Below are positions 45,278 through 55,021 of a DNA stretch of 64,000 nucleotides, piece by piece. A program made the position numbers and the translations under genes. A model generated the notes under the pieces. That model saw nothing but the letters and a program-made list of their open reading frames with translations. It searched no databases and was not told the DNA's origin. The stretch covers positions 124,001 to 188,000 of the forward strand of contig CAVSID010000008.1 of assembly GCA_963727915.1 (NCBI GenBank), given 5' to 3'. Numbering within the stretch: position 1 is the stretch's first letter; the number at the start of each line of letters is the position of its first letter. The DNA comes from CAWAND01 sp963727915 (GTDB lineage Bacteria; Chloroflexota; Anaerolineae; Anaerolineales; E44-bin32).

Positions 45278-45386
45278 CGAGTCCACATCCACCCCTACCA
45301 AGGAGGCCACCGCCTGCGTCACAATTCAAGACCAACACCGTCCCAATCACGTTGTGCGTGACTTTCGTCCTTCAAAGGAGGACCCC

Positions 45387-46412
45387 ATGAGAAAGAGTTC
45401 CATTCTTTTCGCGTTCGTTCTGGTCGTCGCCATCGGGCTCACAGCCTGCGGCGGCACAGCGCCGACGGCTGCACCCGCGACTCAGGCCGCAGCGCAGCCC
45501 TTCAAGGTCGCCGTGGTCATGCCGAGCGCCATCAACGACGCAGCTTTCAGCCAGAGCATGTATGACGCTCTGACCCTCGTCCAGCAGCAGATGGGCGCCG
45601 ACAAGTTCGAATTCAAGTATTCGGATAACATGTTCGTCGTCGACGACGCTGCCGCCGCCATCCGCGACTATGCCTCCCAGGGCTACGACCTGGTCATCGC
45701 GCACGGCTCGCAGTACGGCAGCTCGCTGGAAACCATCGCTCCGGACTTCCCCGACACCAGCTTCGCCTGGGGCACGACGGTTGACACCTTTACCGACAAG
45801 GGAATCAACAACGTCTTCGCCTACGAAGCCCGCTCCGAGGAAGGTGGCTACGTCAACGGCGTCATGGCAGCCATGCTCTCGAAAAGCGGCGTGGTCGGCG
45901 TGGTCGGCCCAATCGAGACCGGCGATGCCAAGCTGTATGTCGACGGCTTCACGGCCGGGTTCAACGACACAAACGCCAGCGGTGAGGTTAAGACCACGTG
46001 GACCGGATCGTTCAGTGATGTTGGGCTCGCCTCGCAGGCAGCCACGACTGAAGTCAACGCCGGGGCTGACGTGCTGACTGGCACGGCCCAAATGGTGACG
46101 GGTGCCATCGGCGTCGCCAAGGACAACAGCGTCCCCTGGTTCGGCACGCAGTCCAACCAGAGCTCTCTCGGCTCGAGCGTGGTTGTCGCCAGCCAGGTCT
46201 ATCACTGGGAAGTCGTCCTAAACGAGATGATTCCCCTGATTGAGAGCGGCACGCTGGGCGGGCAATCCTTCGCCATCAACCTCAAGAACGGCGGCGAAGT
46301 GATCGAGTTCAACCCGGACTATCAGCTCCCGGCAGATGTCAAAGCAGCCGCCGAGCAGACGATTTCGGGAATCGGCGACGGCAGCATCACCATCAATCTG
46401 CCGGCACAGTAG
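45387..46412 (+). CDS. BMP-family substrate-binding lipoprotein (nucleoside/purine)
   Basis: 341 residues. Signal MRKSSILFAFVLVVAIGLTAC with lipobox LTAC. The body matches Bmp/PnrA proteins: VVMPSAINDAAFSQSMYDAL, YDLVIAHGSQYGSSLETIAP, FAYEARSEEGGYVNGVMAA, GVVGPIETGDAKLYVDGFTA. Members bind purine nucleosides, but some bind other ligands. Position next to xanthine-dehydrogenase-type genes favours a purine here; that is inference. AAAGGAGG lies 7 nt before ATG 45387. A strong hairpin follows the gene. Confidence 0.92.
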   Translation: MRKSSILFAFVLVVAIGLTACGGTAPTAAPATQAAAQPFKVAVVMPSAINDAAFSQSMYDALTLVQQQMGADKFEFKYSDNMFVVDDAAAAIRDYASQGYDLVIAHGSQYGSSLETIAPDFPDTSFAWGTTVDTFTDKGINNVFAYEARSEEGGYVNGVMAAMLSKSGVVGVVGPIETGDAKLYVDGFTAGFNDTNASGEVKTTWTGSFSDVGLASQAATTEVNAGADVLTGTAQMVTGAIGVAKDNSVPWFGTQSNQSSLGSSVVVASQVYHWEVVLNEMIPLIESGTLGGQSFAINLKNGGEVIEFNPDYQLPADVKAAAEQTISGIGDGSITINLPAQ

Positions 46413-46430
46413 GTCCCAGCAAGGATCCTG

Positions 46431-46456
46431 GGGAAGGGGCCACCGGGCCCCTTCCC
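46431..46456 (+). terminator. Perfect hairpin between binding protein and ATPase genes
   Basis: GGGAAGGGGCC (46431-46441) pairs with GGCCCCTTCCC (46446-46456) around a 4-nt loop, with no T-tract. In many binding-protein operons such a stem protects the upstream message and lowers downstream expression. Confidence 0.55.
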
Positions 46457-46525
46457 TGGTCTGACCCATCGGCCCGATCTGGTTCTCGGAGCGAGACCGC
46501 CGGCTGGGAAAGGCACGCTATAGGC

Positions 46526-48106
46526 ATGGCTCGTCGGCTGGAGAGCATCGAAGGCCGAGGCATCGTCAAGCGCTTCCCGGGTGTGATCGCCAACGACCGG
46601 GTGGATTTCATCGTGCGCGCCGGTGAGATTCACGCGCTGTTGGGGGAGAACGGCGCCGGGAAAACGACGTTGATGCGGATCCTGTACGGGCTACACGCGC
46701 CCGATGAAGGCGAAATCCGCATCAACGGCCAGCGGGTCGAAATCCAGTCTCCCGCCGACTCGATCCGGCACGGCATCGGGATGGTGCACCAACATTTCAT
46801 GGTCGTCCCGACACTCACCGTGGCGGCCAATGTTGCCCTCGGCCTGCCTTCCACCCGGGGTGCCTTGCTCGACCTGGACGTGGTCTCCGAGCGCATCCGC
46901 CAGCTTTCCGAGGCCTATGGGCTCCAGGTGGACCCTCAGGCGATGGTCTGGCAGCTGGCCGTCGGCGAGCAGCAGCGGGTCGAAATCTTGAAGGCGCTCT
47001 ACCGCGGCGCCGACCTGCTGATTCTGGACGAACCCACAGCCGTCCTCACCCCCCAGGAAGTCGATCAGCTATTCAACACCCTGAGGCGGATGGCCGCCGA
47101 AGGCCACGCCATTATCTTCATCAGTCACAAGCTCCATGAAGTTCTCTCCATCAGCGATCGGATCACCGTGCTCCGCCAGGGCCGAGTGGTCAAGACCGTC
47201 GCCACGTCGCAGACCAGCCGGCCGGAGCTGGCCCGCTGGATGGTCGGCCGGGAAGTGCTGCTGCGGACCGAGCGCCCCCCGGTGGAAATCGGCGCGCCTC
47301 GTTTGGTCGTCGACGATGTCCATGCCCGAAGCGACAACCAACTCATGGCGGTGCGCGGCGTTAGTTTTGAAGTCCGGGCAGGCGAAATTCTGGGTATTGC
47401 CGGGGTCTCAGGCAACGGACAACGCCAGCTGGCCGAGACGATTGCCGGGCTCCGAAAGCCCGACAAGGGCCAGGTCGTCCTGGATGGGGTGGAAATCAGT
47501 GGCTGGCACCCTGATCAGGTTATCGAGCGCGGCCTGGCCTACATCCCGGAAGAGCGCATGCGGGACGGCGTGATCAAGGAGCTTTCGGTCGAGGAGAATC
47601 TGATGCTCGAAGATCATGGTCGGCATCCCTTCGCCAAGGGGATCATGATGGATTTCAGCGCCATTGAAGATCATTGCCGCAAACTGATCGACGACTTCGA
47701 TATCAAGACCCCTTCGATCCACACCCCGCTCCGCAATCTCTCCGGGGGGAACATCCAGAAACTGATCCTGGCGCGCGAGCTATCACGTGAACCGTCCGTG
47801 CTGATTGCAGCCCAGCCGACGCGCGGTGTCGACATCGGGAGCACCGAATACATCCATCAGCGTTTGATCGCCCAGCGCGAACATGGCACGGCCACGCTGT
47901 TGATATCCGAAGACCTTGATGAAATCCGCAATCTTTCCGATCGCATCGCCGTGATCTACGAAGGCAAAATCATGGGCATCGTGCCAACCCAGGACGCCAA
48001 TGTAGGTGAGTTGGGCTTGATGATGGCGGGTACCCCCCTGGAACAGATCCAGGGCGAGTCCCCTCCCGGCTCGGACGCACGCGTGCCCCAGAAGGAGGCG
48101 GACTAG
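46526..48106 (+). CDS. BMP-type ABC transporter ATP-binding protein, two nucleotide-binding domains
   Basis: 526 residues, YufO/NupO-like tandem ATPase. Domain 1: Walker A GENGAGKTTLMRIL, signature replaced by LAVGEQQRVEILKAL, Walker B LLILDEPTAVLTP, FISHKLHEV. Domain 2 starts about residue 260 with a Walker A degenerate to GVSGNGQRQLAETI, signature LSGGNIQKLILARE, and ends ATLLISEDLDEI. The order of weak and strong motifs is normal for this sugar/nucleoside family. Completes the transporter begun at 43209. Confidence 0.93.
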   Translation: MARRLESIEGRGIVKRFPGVIANDRVDFIVRAGEIHALLGENGAGKTTLMRILYGLHAPDEGEIRINGQRVEIQSPADSIRHGIGMVHQHFMVVPTLTVAANVALGLPSTRGALLDLDVVSERIRQLSEAYGLQVDPQAMVWQLAVGEQQRVEILKALYRGADLLILDEPTAVLTPQEVDQLFNTLRRMAAEGHAIIFISHKLHEVLSISDRITVLRQGRVVKTVATSQTSRPELARWMVGREVLLRTERPPVEIGAPRLVVDDVHARSDNQLMAVRGVSFEVRAGEILGIAGVSGNGQRQLAETIAGLRKPDKGQVVLDGVEISGWHPDQVIERGLAYIPEERMRDGVIKELSVEENLMLEDHGRHPFAKGIMMDFSAIEDHCRKLIDDFDIKTPSIHTPLRNLSGGNIQKLILARELSREPSVLIAAQPTRGVDIGSTEYIHQRLIAQREHGTATLLISEDLDEIRNLSDRIAVIYEGKIMGIVPTQDANVGELGLMMAGTPLEQIQGESPPGSDARVPQKEAD

Positions 48107-48119
48107 CGACCCGACCTAG

Positions 48120-48148
48120 TTGTTCACAACCCCTGCCTCTGCTACAAT
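48120..48148 (+). promoter_or_regulatory. Promoter upstream of molybdo-flavoenzyme genes
   Basis: TTGTTC (48120-48125), 17-base spacer, TACAAT (48143-48148), about 110 bases before ATG 48257 and just after the transporter ATPase stop. Confidence 0.6.
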
Positions 48149-48256
48149 GAGTCACCGACCGGGCCGGCGGTCGTCCTGAAAACTCACAGGGCGGCGTCGA
48201 GTACCCCCTACTCGTCGATAAGTGCCTCCGGTCCCCACACACGCGGACAACGCCTA

Positions 48257-49157
48257 ATGGTCAAACTGTGTGAAGAGTATGTCCGTCCAACGACGGTCGA
48301 AGGCGCTATACAAGCCCTGACCGCGTCCCCCGGCATGGCCCGAATCATCGCCGGCGGGACGGATCTTCTGCTCGACATCGAACAAGGACGACACCCGCCC
48401 GTCCACACCCTGGTCGACATTTCAAGCGTGCCGGAGATGAACAGCGTTGAAGAGACGCCGGCCGGCATCATTCTGGGCGCCGCCATGCCTCTGCGCAAGT
48501 TGGTAGAACATCCTTTGATCCGATCACACGCCATGGCGCTCGCAGAAGCAGGCGAACTCATCGGGGGGCCACAGGTACGATCGGTGGCCACGTTGGGCGG
48601 CAATGTGGCCCATGCTCTTCCCGCAGGAGACGGCACGATTGCCTTGCTGGCCATGGATGCCGAAGCGCAGTTGGCCAGCGCGTCGGGAATCGAATGGGTG
48701 CCGGTGGAGAGCCTTTTCCGAGGACCGGGCGAGCCGTCATTTGACAGGGGCAGCGTGGTAATCGTCGCCTTCCGCATCGCCAGACGTGGGGAACGAGAAG
48801 GCTCGGCCTTTCAACGCGTGATGCGCCCGCAAGGCGTAGCCATCGCCATCCTCAATATGGCCTGTTGGCTGCGCTGCACACCCGATAGCATCATCGACGA
48901 CATTCGGCTAGCGATCGGCCCGGCCGGGCCGCGGCCGATGCGCGCCCGCGCGAGCTGAAGCTGCCCTCAAGGGGCAGCCACTCACGCCGGCGGCGCTGGA
49001 AGCGGCGCGCAGCGCCCTGCTGGATGAAGTGGAGCTTCGGACCAGCCCACACCGAGCGACGGCTGAATATCGCCAACATCTGACTGGGATTCTCTTGGAG
49101 CGTGCGCTCGGCACGGCACATGCCAGGGCGCTCTCGGTCCATGTTCCAGGCGCGTGA
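48257..49157 (+). CDS. Xanthine-dehydrogenase-type FAD-binding subunit, frameshifted
   Basis: About 300 residues, CoxM/XdhB-like. The FAD motif is MARIIAGGTDLLLDI and the second is IGGPQVRSVATLGGNVAHAL, both typical. Near 48945 a one-base shift is needed: the first frame stops, but the next continues RAEAALKGQPLTPAALEAAR and ATAEYRQHLTGILLERAL, the family C-terminal (CO_deh_flav_C) domain, ending at 49157. It passes electrons from the Fe-S/Mo protein encoded next to NAD or another acceptor. Confidence 0.87.
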
Positions 49158-49201
49158 GGTTTGGTTCGACTGGTGGACCATCAATGGTAGGGAGGCACGG
49201 A

Positions 49202-51990
49202 ATGGAGACCATCGGCTTCAAACTCAACGGGGAATGGATCGAGCTCACCCCCGATGCGGGCGAAATGCTTTCCGATACGCTGCGCCTGCGCCTCGGGTTG
49301 ACCGGCACCAAGGTCGGCTGCGACGAATTGGAGTGCGGAAGCTGCACCGTCGTCATCGACGGAGAGGCGGTGCTCTCCTGCAAATTACCCACCGCACGAG
49401 TTGATGGGCGCGAATTGACGACTATTGAAGGGCTGGCGGCGGAGGGCCGGCTTCACCCTCTTCAGGAGTCCTTCGTCAAATACGGCGCCGTCCAGTGCGG
49501 CTACTGCATTCCGGGCCAGATCATGGCCTCGTTTGCGCTCCTGAACGAGAAGCCGGACGCGTCGGAAGACGACATTCGCCACGCCTTGAAAGACACGCTC
49601 TGCCGCTGCGCTGGCTACCCAACCATCATCGGCGCGGTTCAGGCGGCCGGGAAGAGCCTGGCGACCGGCGAGCCGGTGGCCGAACCTCCAACAGCCACAT
49701 CCGATGACACACGCGTGGTCGGGCACACGGTGATTCGTCCCGACGCCGTCGCCAAAGTGACCGGGGAGGCCAAATTTACCGACGACTACACGTTCCCAGG
49801 CATGATCTTCGGACGCGCCCTCAGATCGGCCGTTCCGCACGGGATCCTGACCAAGCTCGACGTGGAAGATGCGCGGGCGCTGGACGGTGTGCGCGCCGTG
49901 CTCACCGCCGAAGACATCCCGGGCGAGCGCAACCACGGCTTGGTCACCTACGACTGGCCGGTCCTGGTTGGTGTCGGCGAGCACGTCCGCTATGTGGGGG
50001 ACAGCGTGGCTCTGGTGGCTGCGGACACCCCCGAGATCGCCGACCGGGCTCTGCAGCTTATCCGGGCCGAGTACGAGCGGCTTCCGGTGGTTTCCGATCC
50101 GGTTTACGCGCGCGGAAGATGGTGCGCCACAGATCCATGAACAGGGCAACTTGCTGAAGCACATCAAGGTGCGCAAGGGCGACGTGGACACGGGCTTGGC
50201 CCAGGCGAAAGTAGTGGTCGACGGTTTGTTCCACACGGCGACGACCGAGCAGGCATATGTCGAGCCGGAGTGCAGTCTGGCGCGCGTGACCGAAGAGGGA
50301 CGCATCGAGATCTATGTCGGCTCGCAAATCCCTTACGCCGACCGGTCGCAGGTCGCCCGCTGTCTGGCGGTGCCTGAAGAGCAGGTCCGCATCGTCGGCA
50401 CGTTGATCGGCGGCGGCTTTGGGGGAAAGGAAGATATTGCTGCCCAGATACATGCCGCCCTGTTGGCCCGGGCTGCCGGGCGGCCCGTGAAAATCCTGTG
50501 GGACCGGCGCGAGAGCTTGCTGGTCCACCCCAAGCGCCATGCCACTCAGATCCGGGTGCGCCTGGGGAGCGACGCTGAGGGAAACTTGTTAGCGGCCGAA
50601 TCGGAGCTGTACGGAGATACCGGCGCTTACGCTTCGTTGGGGGAGAAGGTGATGACGCGGGCCACGACGCACTCCGCCGGGCCGTACGTCGTCCCCCATG
50701 TCAAGGCCGACTGCTACGCCATGTACACCAACAATCCGCCGGCCGGCGCTTTCCGCGGTTTCGGCGTGACCCAGTCCGCCTTCGCCGTGGAATTGGCCGT
50801 GGACGAGCTGGCCAAAAAGCTGGGGATGGACCCGTTCGCTTTTCGACGGAAGAACGCCCTGCGCGTGGGTTCGGCCACCAACACCGGTCAGGTGCTGCGG
50901 GAAAGCGCTGGGCTGGTGGCCTGCCTGGACAAGGTGGAAGCAGAAGTCCGCCGCCGGACGTCGGGCAGGGATCCGTTCTCGCCCAATCCCGTCGAAGGCA
51001 GCCCGGGCAAAGTCCGGGCCTGGGGCGTGGCCGCCGTCTATAAGAACACCGGTCTGGGTGGAGGTGCACCCGATAAGTCTTCGGCGGAGGTGGAGCTCTT
51101 CGAAGATGGGACGGCTGAAGTGCGCAGTTCGGCGGCCGAGATTGGCCAGGGTCTGGTGACCGTGTTGCAGATGATCACGGCCGAGGAGCTGGACCTGCCG
51201 GTCGAGCGGGTGCGCGTCCTTTTGTCCGACACCGATCTGACACCCGACGGCGGGCCGACCACGGCTTCACGCCAGACGTACGTCACCGGAAATGCAGCCC
51301 GCATGGCAGCAGCGGCCTTGAGGGAATCCATGACGGCCACACTGGCCGAACGCTTCGACAAGCCACCGCAAGACATCCGTTTCGTGGAGGGACTGGCACA
51401 GGTCAACGGCCATAAGGTGCCCATGGGCGATGTGGTAGGGATGATGAAGGCCGAGGGCAGAGAGCCCAGGGCGCTTTTCGAGTATTGGGCGCCTGAGACC
51501 CAGCCTTTGGGAGAGACTGGCGATATGCACTTTGCCTTTTCTTTCGCCGCCCAAGCCGCCGAAGTCGAAGTGGACCTCGATACGGGCGAGGTTCGGGTGC
51601 TCCAAGTGGTCGCCGCCACCGATGTGGGAAAGGTGATCAACCCCCTGGGCCTGCAGGGCCAGATTGAGGGGGGCATCATGATGGGGCTGGGCAACGCGCT
51701 CGACCGAGGAATTCATCGTCGAAGAAGGGATGGTCTTCAGCGACCGCCTGGCCCGCTACCGCATGCCGTCGATCGTCCATACACCGGACATCACCGCCTT
51801 CGCCGTGGAGGAACCCGCAGCGGATGGACCCTATGGCGCCAAGGGCGTGGGCGAGATAAGCAGCATCGCCACCACCCCGGCCATCACCAACGCCATCCAC
51901 AACGCCTGCGGTGTTCGGGTGCGCTCGCTCCCGGTTGACCAGGATTGGCTGGCACGCCAACTGTTGGATCGAAGCGCCGCCATGGCGTGA
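49202..51990 (+). CDS. Fused 2Fe-2S and molybdopterin subunit of xanthine-dehydrogenase-type enzyme, two frameshifts
   Basis: About 930 residues. The N-terminal 2Fe-2S module has Cys40, 45, 48 and 60 (CDELECGSC), and the second cluster has Cys99, 102, 134 and 136 (CGYCIPG, CRCAGY). A molybdenum-cofactor domain follows (VIRPDAVAKVTGEAKFTDDY). After a shift near 50108 come GTLIGGGFGGKEDIA and PPAGAFRGFGVTQS, the xanthine-dehydrogenase version rather than the CO-dehydrogenase VAYRCSFR loop. After another shift near 51702 comes AKGVGEISSIATTPAITNAI with the catalytic Glu. GGGAGG precedes ATG 49202. Separate small and large subunits are more usual. Confidence 0.87.
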
Positions 51991-52059
51991 GCCTGCCAGA
52001 GTATCCAACGATCGCCCTCCCAGAAGTTCGGCCGCGGCTTCTCCCGCCAGGAATCCAAA

Positions 52060-52093
52060 AGAGCGGCTTGTGAAATTTCTCACAAGCCGCTCT
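52060..52093 (-). terminator. Terminator containing palindrome TTGTGAAATTTCTCACAA
   Basis: AGAGCGGCTTGTGA (52060-52073) pairs perfectly with TCACAAGCCGCTCT (52080-52093). On the minus strand TTTT follows, so it terminates the formate dehydrogenase transcript just after its stop at 52114. The TTGTGA/TCACAA core (52068-52085) is the same as in the other nine palindromes. Confidence 0.7.
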
Positions 52094-52113
52094 GCTGTTT
52101 CAGCACGAATCGG

Positions 52114-54819
52114 TCAGGCGAGCTTTTCGATCCGCACGGCACACGCCTTGAATTCGGGCGTCTCGGTGATCGGGTCGTAGAACTCCGATGTCAGCATGTT
52201 GGTCGGCGCCGTCTGCGGGAAGTGGAACGAGCTGAAGACCACGCCCAGCGGAGACCGGTCGGTGATCTTCACCGGCATTTCCACCCGTCCGCGGCGGGAT
52301 ACGACGGCTACGTTTTCACCGTCCGCCAGCGCCATTTCTTCAGCGTCTGCCGGGCTGACCTCGATCCACTCATGCGGCACCAGCACGTCAAAACCTTCCG
52401 CTCGGCCCGTCATGGTGCCGGTATGGTAGGTTGAGCGGCGGCGACCGGTCGTCAAGATCAGCGGAAAGTCTGCGTCGGGCACTTCGGCCGGGGGCACGTG
52501 CGGGACGCACTGCAGATAGCCCTTGTCGGTCACGAAAGATCCGGCATGCAGGAAAGGCGTTCCCGGGTGCTGCGGATCGGGGCACGGCCACTGCAGGCCG
52601 ATGTCCTCGATGCGATCGTAGCTGATCCCCGCCAGGACGGGGGCGTTGAGGGTGACCTCGTCCCAAATCTCGGACGGGTGGTCATAGTGCTCCTCGTAGC
52701 CCAGGCGGTTGGTCAGCTCCATCACGATCTGCCAGTCCGGTTTGGCCTGCCCCGGCGGGTCCACCGCTTTGCGCACGCGTTGCACTCGGCGCTCGGAGTT
52801 GGTGTAGGTTCCGTCGACTTCGGCGAAGGATGCTGCCGGCAGAACCACGTCCGCCAGCTCGGCCGTCTCGGTCATGAACATATCCTGCACCACGACGAAG
52901 TCGGCCGCTTCCAGGGCCCTGCGAGTGTGACCGGCGTTGGCGTCAGAGACAACCGTGTTCTCGCCCATGATGTACACGCCGCGGACTTTGCCTTCCACCA
53001 TCTCGTCCAAGGCGGTCACCTTCGTCGTGCCGGGGTGCTCATTGAGTTTCACTCCCCAAATGCGCTCCCAGCCCTGCCTGACTTCGTTCGAGAGGACCTT
53101 CTGATACCCGGGGTAGTAGGCGGGCAAGCAGCCCATATCGCCGGCACCCTGGACGTTGTTCTGGCCCCGCAGGGGATTGACACCCGAGCTGGCGCGACCG
53201 AAGTTGCCGGTCAGCAGCGCCAGGTTGGAGAGCGACTGAACATTGTGGACCCCGCACGAGTGCTCTGTGATTCCCAGCGTGTAGATGATCGCCGCCGGAT
53301 CCGCCTGGGCGTACTCCCTGGCCGTGGCCACGATGTCTTCCGCCGGGACGCCGGTTTCGGCTTCAGCGTATTCGGGCGTGTAATCTTTCAGATAGTCCTT
53401 GAGCAGGTCGTAACCGCTGGTGCGCTCGGCGACAAACGCCTCATCCACCAGGCCCTCTTCGATGATGACGTGGGCCATGGCGTTGAACAGCGCGATATCG
53501 GTGCCGACTTTCAGCCGGAGCCAGCGGTGCGCCCACTGGGTTAGCTCGATCTTGCGCGGGTCGATGACGACCAGCTTGCCGCCGCGTGCGACGGCTTTCT
53601 TGACCCGCAGCGAGATGACCGGATGGCTCTCGGTGGTGTTGGTGCCCGCCGCCAGGATGAATGGCGCGTCTTCCAGCTCAGCGATGGCATTGCTCATCGC
53701 CCCTCTTCCAATCATGATCGCCAGACCGGCGACCGTGGGGGCGTGTCAGGTACGGGCGCAGTTGTCGACGTTGTTGGTCCCCAACGCCGCCCGCGCCATC
53801 TTCTGAACCAGGAAATTGGCTTCGCTGGTTGCCCGTGCCGAACTCCAAACCGTGAAGGCCTCCGGGCCAGATTCGCGTTTGATCTGGCCGAACCGTTCGG
53901 CGATCAGGTCGTAGGCTTCTTCCCAGGTCGCCGGCTCAAAGTTTCCGTTTCGCCTGATCAGGGGTGTTGTGAGGCGGTCCGGGCTATGGATGAAGTCCAT
54001 CCCGAACTGGCCCTTGACGCACAAAGAGCCTTCGTTGGCCGGTGTGCGCCAGTCCGGGGTCACACCGACGACCCGACCGTTGGCCACATTCAGCTCAATG
54101 CCGCATCCGGTGCCGCAGTAGGGGCAGATCGTTCGCACTTTCTCGACGTCTTCGGCCTTGGCCTTCCCCATTCGTTTCTTGTCAAAGAGGGCACCGGTTG
54201 GGCAGGCCTGGATGCATTGGCCGCAGAAGGTACAGGTGCTGTCCAGCAGGCCCCCTCCGTCCGCGGTCGAAATCCGGGTGCTGAACCCGCGCCCGGTTGG
54301 CACGATGGCATGCACCTGCTCCAATTCGCCACAGACCTTGGTGCAGCGATAGCAGAGAATGCACTGCGAGTAGTCCCGCACGATGAAAGGATTGGCGTCC
54401 TCGAACAACGCCCCGCTCGTAGCGCCTGCGTAGGCCGCCTGGCGCACCCCCATCGCATCCGCCAGGGCGTGGAGTTCGCACGGCCCGATTTGGCTGCAAC
54501 GAGTACACGTCTCACGCGGGTTTTCGGAAAGCGCCAGCTTGAGCAAGGTTTGGCGCCACGTCCGCAGTTCATCGTCCTCGGTTGTGACCACCATGCCCGG
54601 TTCAAGGGTTTGCTTGCAGGCAGGCACAGGCAGGCGCCTGCCGTCTACCTTGACCATGCACAGCCGGCACGAACCGGAAGATCCTACCCGGGGATCATGG
54701 CACAGCGTAGGGATGGCCACCCCTGTGCGCCGGGCCGCCTGGAGGATGGTCTCGCCGGCGTCGATCTCGATCTCGAACTGGTTGATCTTGGCTTGCGTCT
54801 TCGTAGCGACCTCGGTCAT
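52114..54819 (-). CDS. fdhA: Formate dehydrogenase catalytic subunit, selenocysteine-containing
   Basis: 901 residues when TGA at 53748-53746 (codon 358) is read as selenocysteine; both sides are in the same frame. N-terminal 2Fe-2S (Cys40, 51, 54, 68), a NuoG-type cluster (CTRCSQIGPCELH), two 4Fe-4S motifs (CILCYRCTKVC, CTFCGQCIQACPTG) and the Mo/W-bisMGD motif CPYCGTGCGI precede NNVDNCART-U-HAPTVAGL. That is the exact place of Sec140 in E. coli FdhH (CARV-U-HGPSVAGL). The C-terminal domain (TAPTNMLTSEFYDPIT) is typical. A SECIS hairpin follows the TGA. GAGGAG lies upstream of ATG 54819. It oxidises formate to CO2 with the NuoEF-like partner upstream. Confidence 0.93.
53698..53748 (-). promoter_or_regulatory. 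Bacterial SECIS element
   Basis: Directly after the in-frame TGA the transcript can form a lower stem (CGCCCC with GGGGCG) and an apical stem GGTCGCC / GGCGATC (53716-53734) capped by the loop GGTCT. The E. coli fdhF SECIS has the same GGUCU loop at a similar distance from UGA. This is the SelB-binding signal for selenocysteine insertion. Confidence 0.88.
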
Positions 54820-55021
54820 GCTACCTGCTCCTCACTTCCCCGGTCCCACGGAGTGGTGTCTGGACCGCTTTGTGGTCGAATCGCGTCTGGCCGGCCTGCG
54901 CAGGTTCGGGCCAGGTCGTGCGCCAGGGAGGTCTGGGCCAAGCTTCTGCACCATCCACCCCAGGACATGAGCAGGCCGGAGTTGTGCTCCGTACACAGCC
55001 TCTCAGCAGAAAAATCTTCGA

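Noticed and set aside
48118..48131. Further Rex/CRP-like site at TTGTTCACAA
   Set aside because: Only one half-site is present; the other half is missing at the right spacing.
53746..53748. TGA as a true stop splitting fdhA into two genes
   Set aside because: The frame is continuous on both sides, the position equals the known Sec site and a SECIS hairpin follows.
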